This document shows positions 6,971 through 7,085 of a stretch of 7,085 nt of DNA, piece by piece. The translations under genes were made by a program, and so were the position numbers. Where the stretch lies: positions 1-7,085 of the forward strand of contig WRFK01000077.1 in NCBI GenBank assembly GCA_009778835.1. The letters run 5' to 3'. The DNA is from Spirochaetaceae bacterium (lineage in GTDB: Bacteria > Spirochaetota > Spirochaetia > CADAEX01). A model generated the notes under the pieces. It was given only the letters and a program-made list of their open reading frames with translations. It had not been told where the DNA came from and made no database searches. The number at the start of each line of letters is the position of its first letter. Positions within the stretch are counted from its first letter, which is position 1.

Positions 6971-7085
6971 TTACCTTATTAATATAAATTCCACCCTTCT
7001 GTTTTTCCACCTGTTCTCAAGATCGCCAAATGGGACAATTGGTTTTGTTCCCCCTACACCAAGAGTGCTCATTCTATCTGCCGCA
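6971..7085 (-). CDS. OmpA-family C-terminal peptidoglycan-binding domain, 3' end only
   Basis: Only the last 37 codons and the TAA stop (6971-6973) are in the window. The residues include GTKPIVPFGDLENRWKNRRV followed by EFILIR, the closing helix and strand of an OmpA/MotB/Pal-type domain that binds the diaminopimelate of peptidoglycan. The conserved N-x-x-x-N-R-R-V-E pattern is readable as N(24)RWKNRRVE. In spirochaetes such domains occur on periplasmic or outer-membrane-linked proteins, but what precedes the domain here cannot be seen. The gene is co-oriented with mltG, 89 bases upstream, and both act at the cell wall. It is not known whether they share a transcript. Confidence 0.88.
   Translation of the reverse strand, partial: AADRMSTLGVGGTKPIVPFGDLENRWKNRRVEFILIR

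Noticed and set aside
1..7085. Search for CRISPR arrays, tRNA genes, insertion sequences, phage or defence genes
   Set aside because: No regularly spaced direct repeats, cloverleaf sequences, transposase-like frames or defence domains are visible; the content is core housekeeping.

Overview
The window is a core housekeeping locus of an AT-rich bacterium, roughly two-thirds A+T by eye. Every gene, including the RNA gene, lies on the minus strand, so transcription runs from high to low coordinates. In that order it holds: the 3' end of an OmpA-family protein gene (6971-7085), mltG (5871-6881), dnaG (4094-5869), rpoD (2365-4110), a gene for a coiled-coil/C4 zinc-ribbon protein (1228-2343), the RNase P RNA gene rnpB (about 829-1209), and the 5' part of a membrane-anchored TPR protein gene (1-686, running off the window).

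The series dnaG, rpoD, zinc-ribbon protein, rnpB, TPR protein fits my recollection of treponeme-type spirochaete chromosomes. The OmpA-family lipid/peptidoglycan-linked protein and the AT-rich, Glu/Lys-rich proteins are compatible with that. The assignment to Spirochaetia is an inference from gene order and protein style, not from a database match.

mltG, dnaG and rpoD are packed as one transcription unit. There is one base between mltG and dnaG, and dnaG and rpoD overlap. The zinc-ribbon gene follows rpoD after 21 bases with a strong ribosome binding site. The unit resembles the macromolecular-synthesis operon (replication primase plus primary sigma factor), with the peptidoglycan terminase mltG in front and no rpsU. 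rnpB begins only about 20 bases after the zinc-ribbon stop codon, with no convincing promoter of its own. A 142-base spacer between rnpB and the TPR gene is filled with three consecutive inverted repeats, the last of which ends in a T6 tract and looks like an intrinsic terminator sitting almost on the TPR ribosome binding site.

I did not find a new defence, mobile or biosynthetic system. The best leads are: the roughly 120-residue, almost purely acidic tail of the zinc-ribbon protein; the 12-Glu run inserted between sigma regions 1.1 and 1.2 of RpoD; the pairing of a FlgZ/CdsZ-like protein with the primary sigma gene; and the stacked hairpins between rnpB and the TPR gene.
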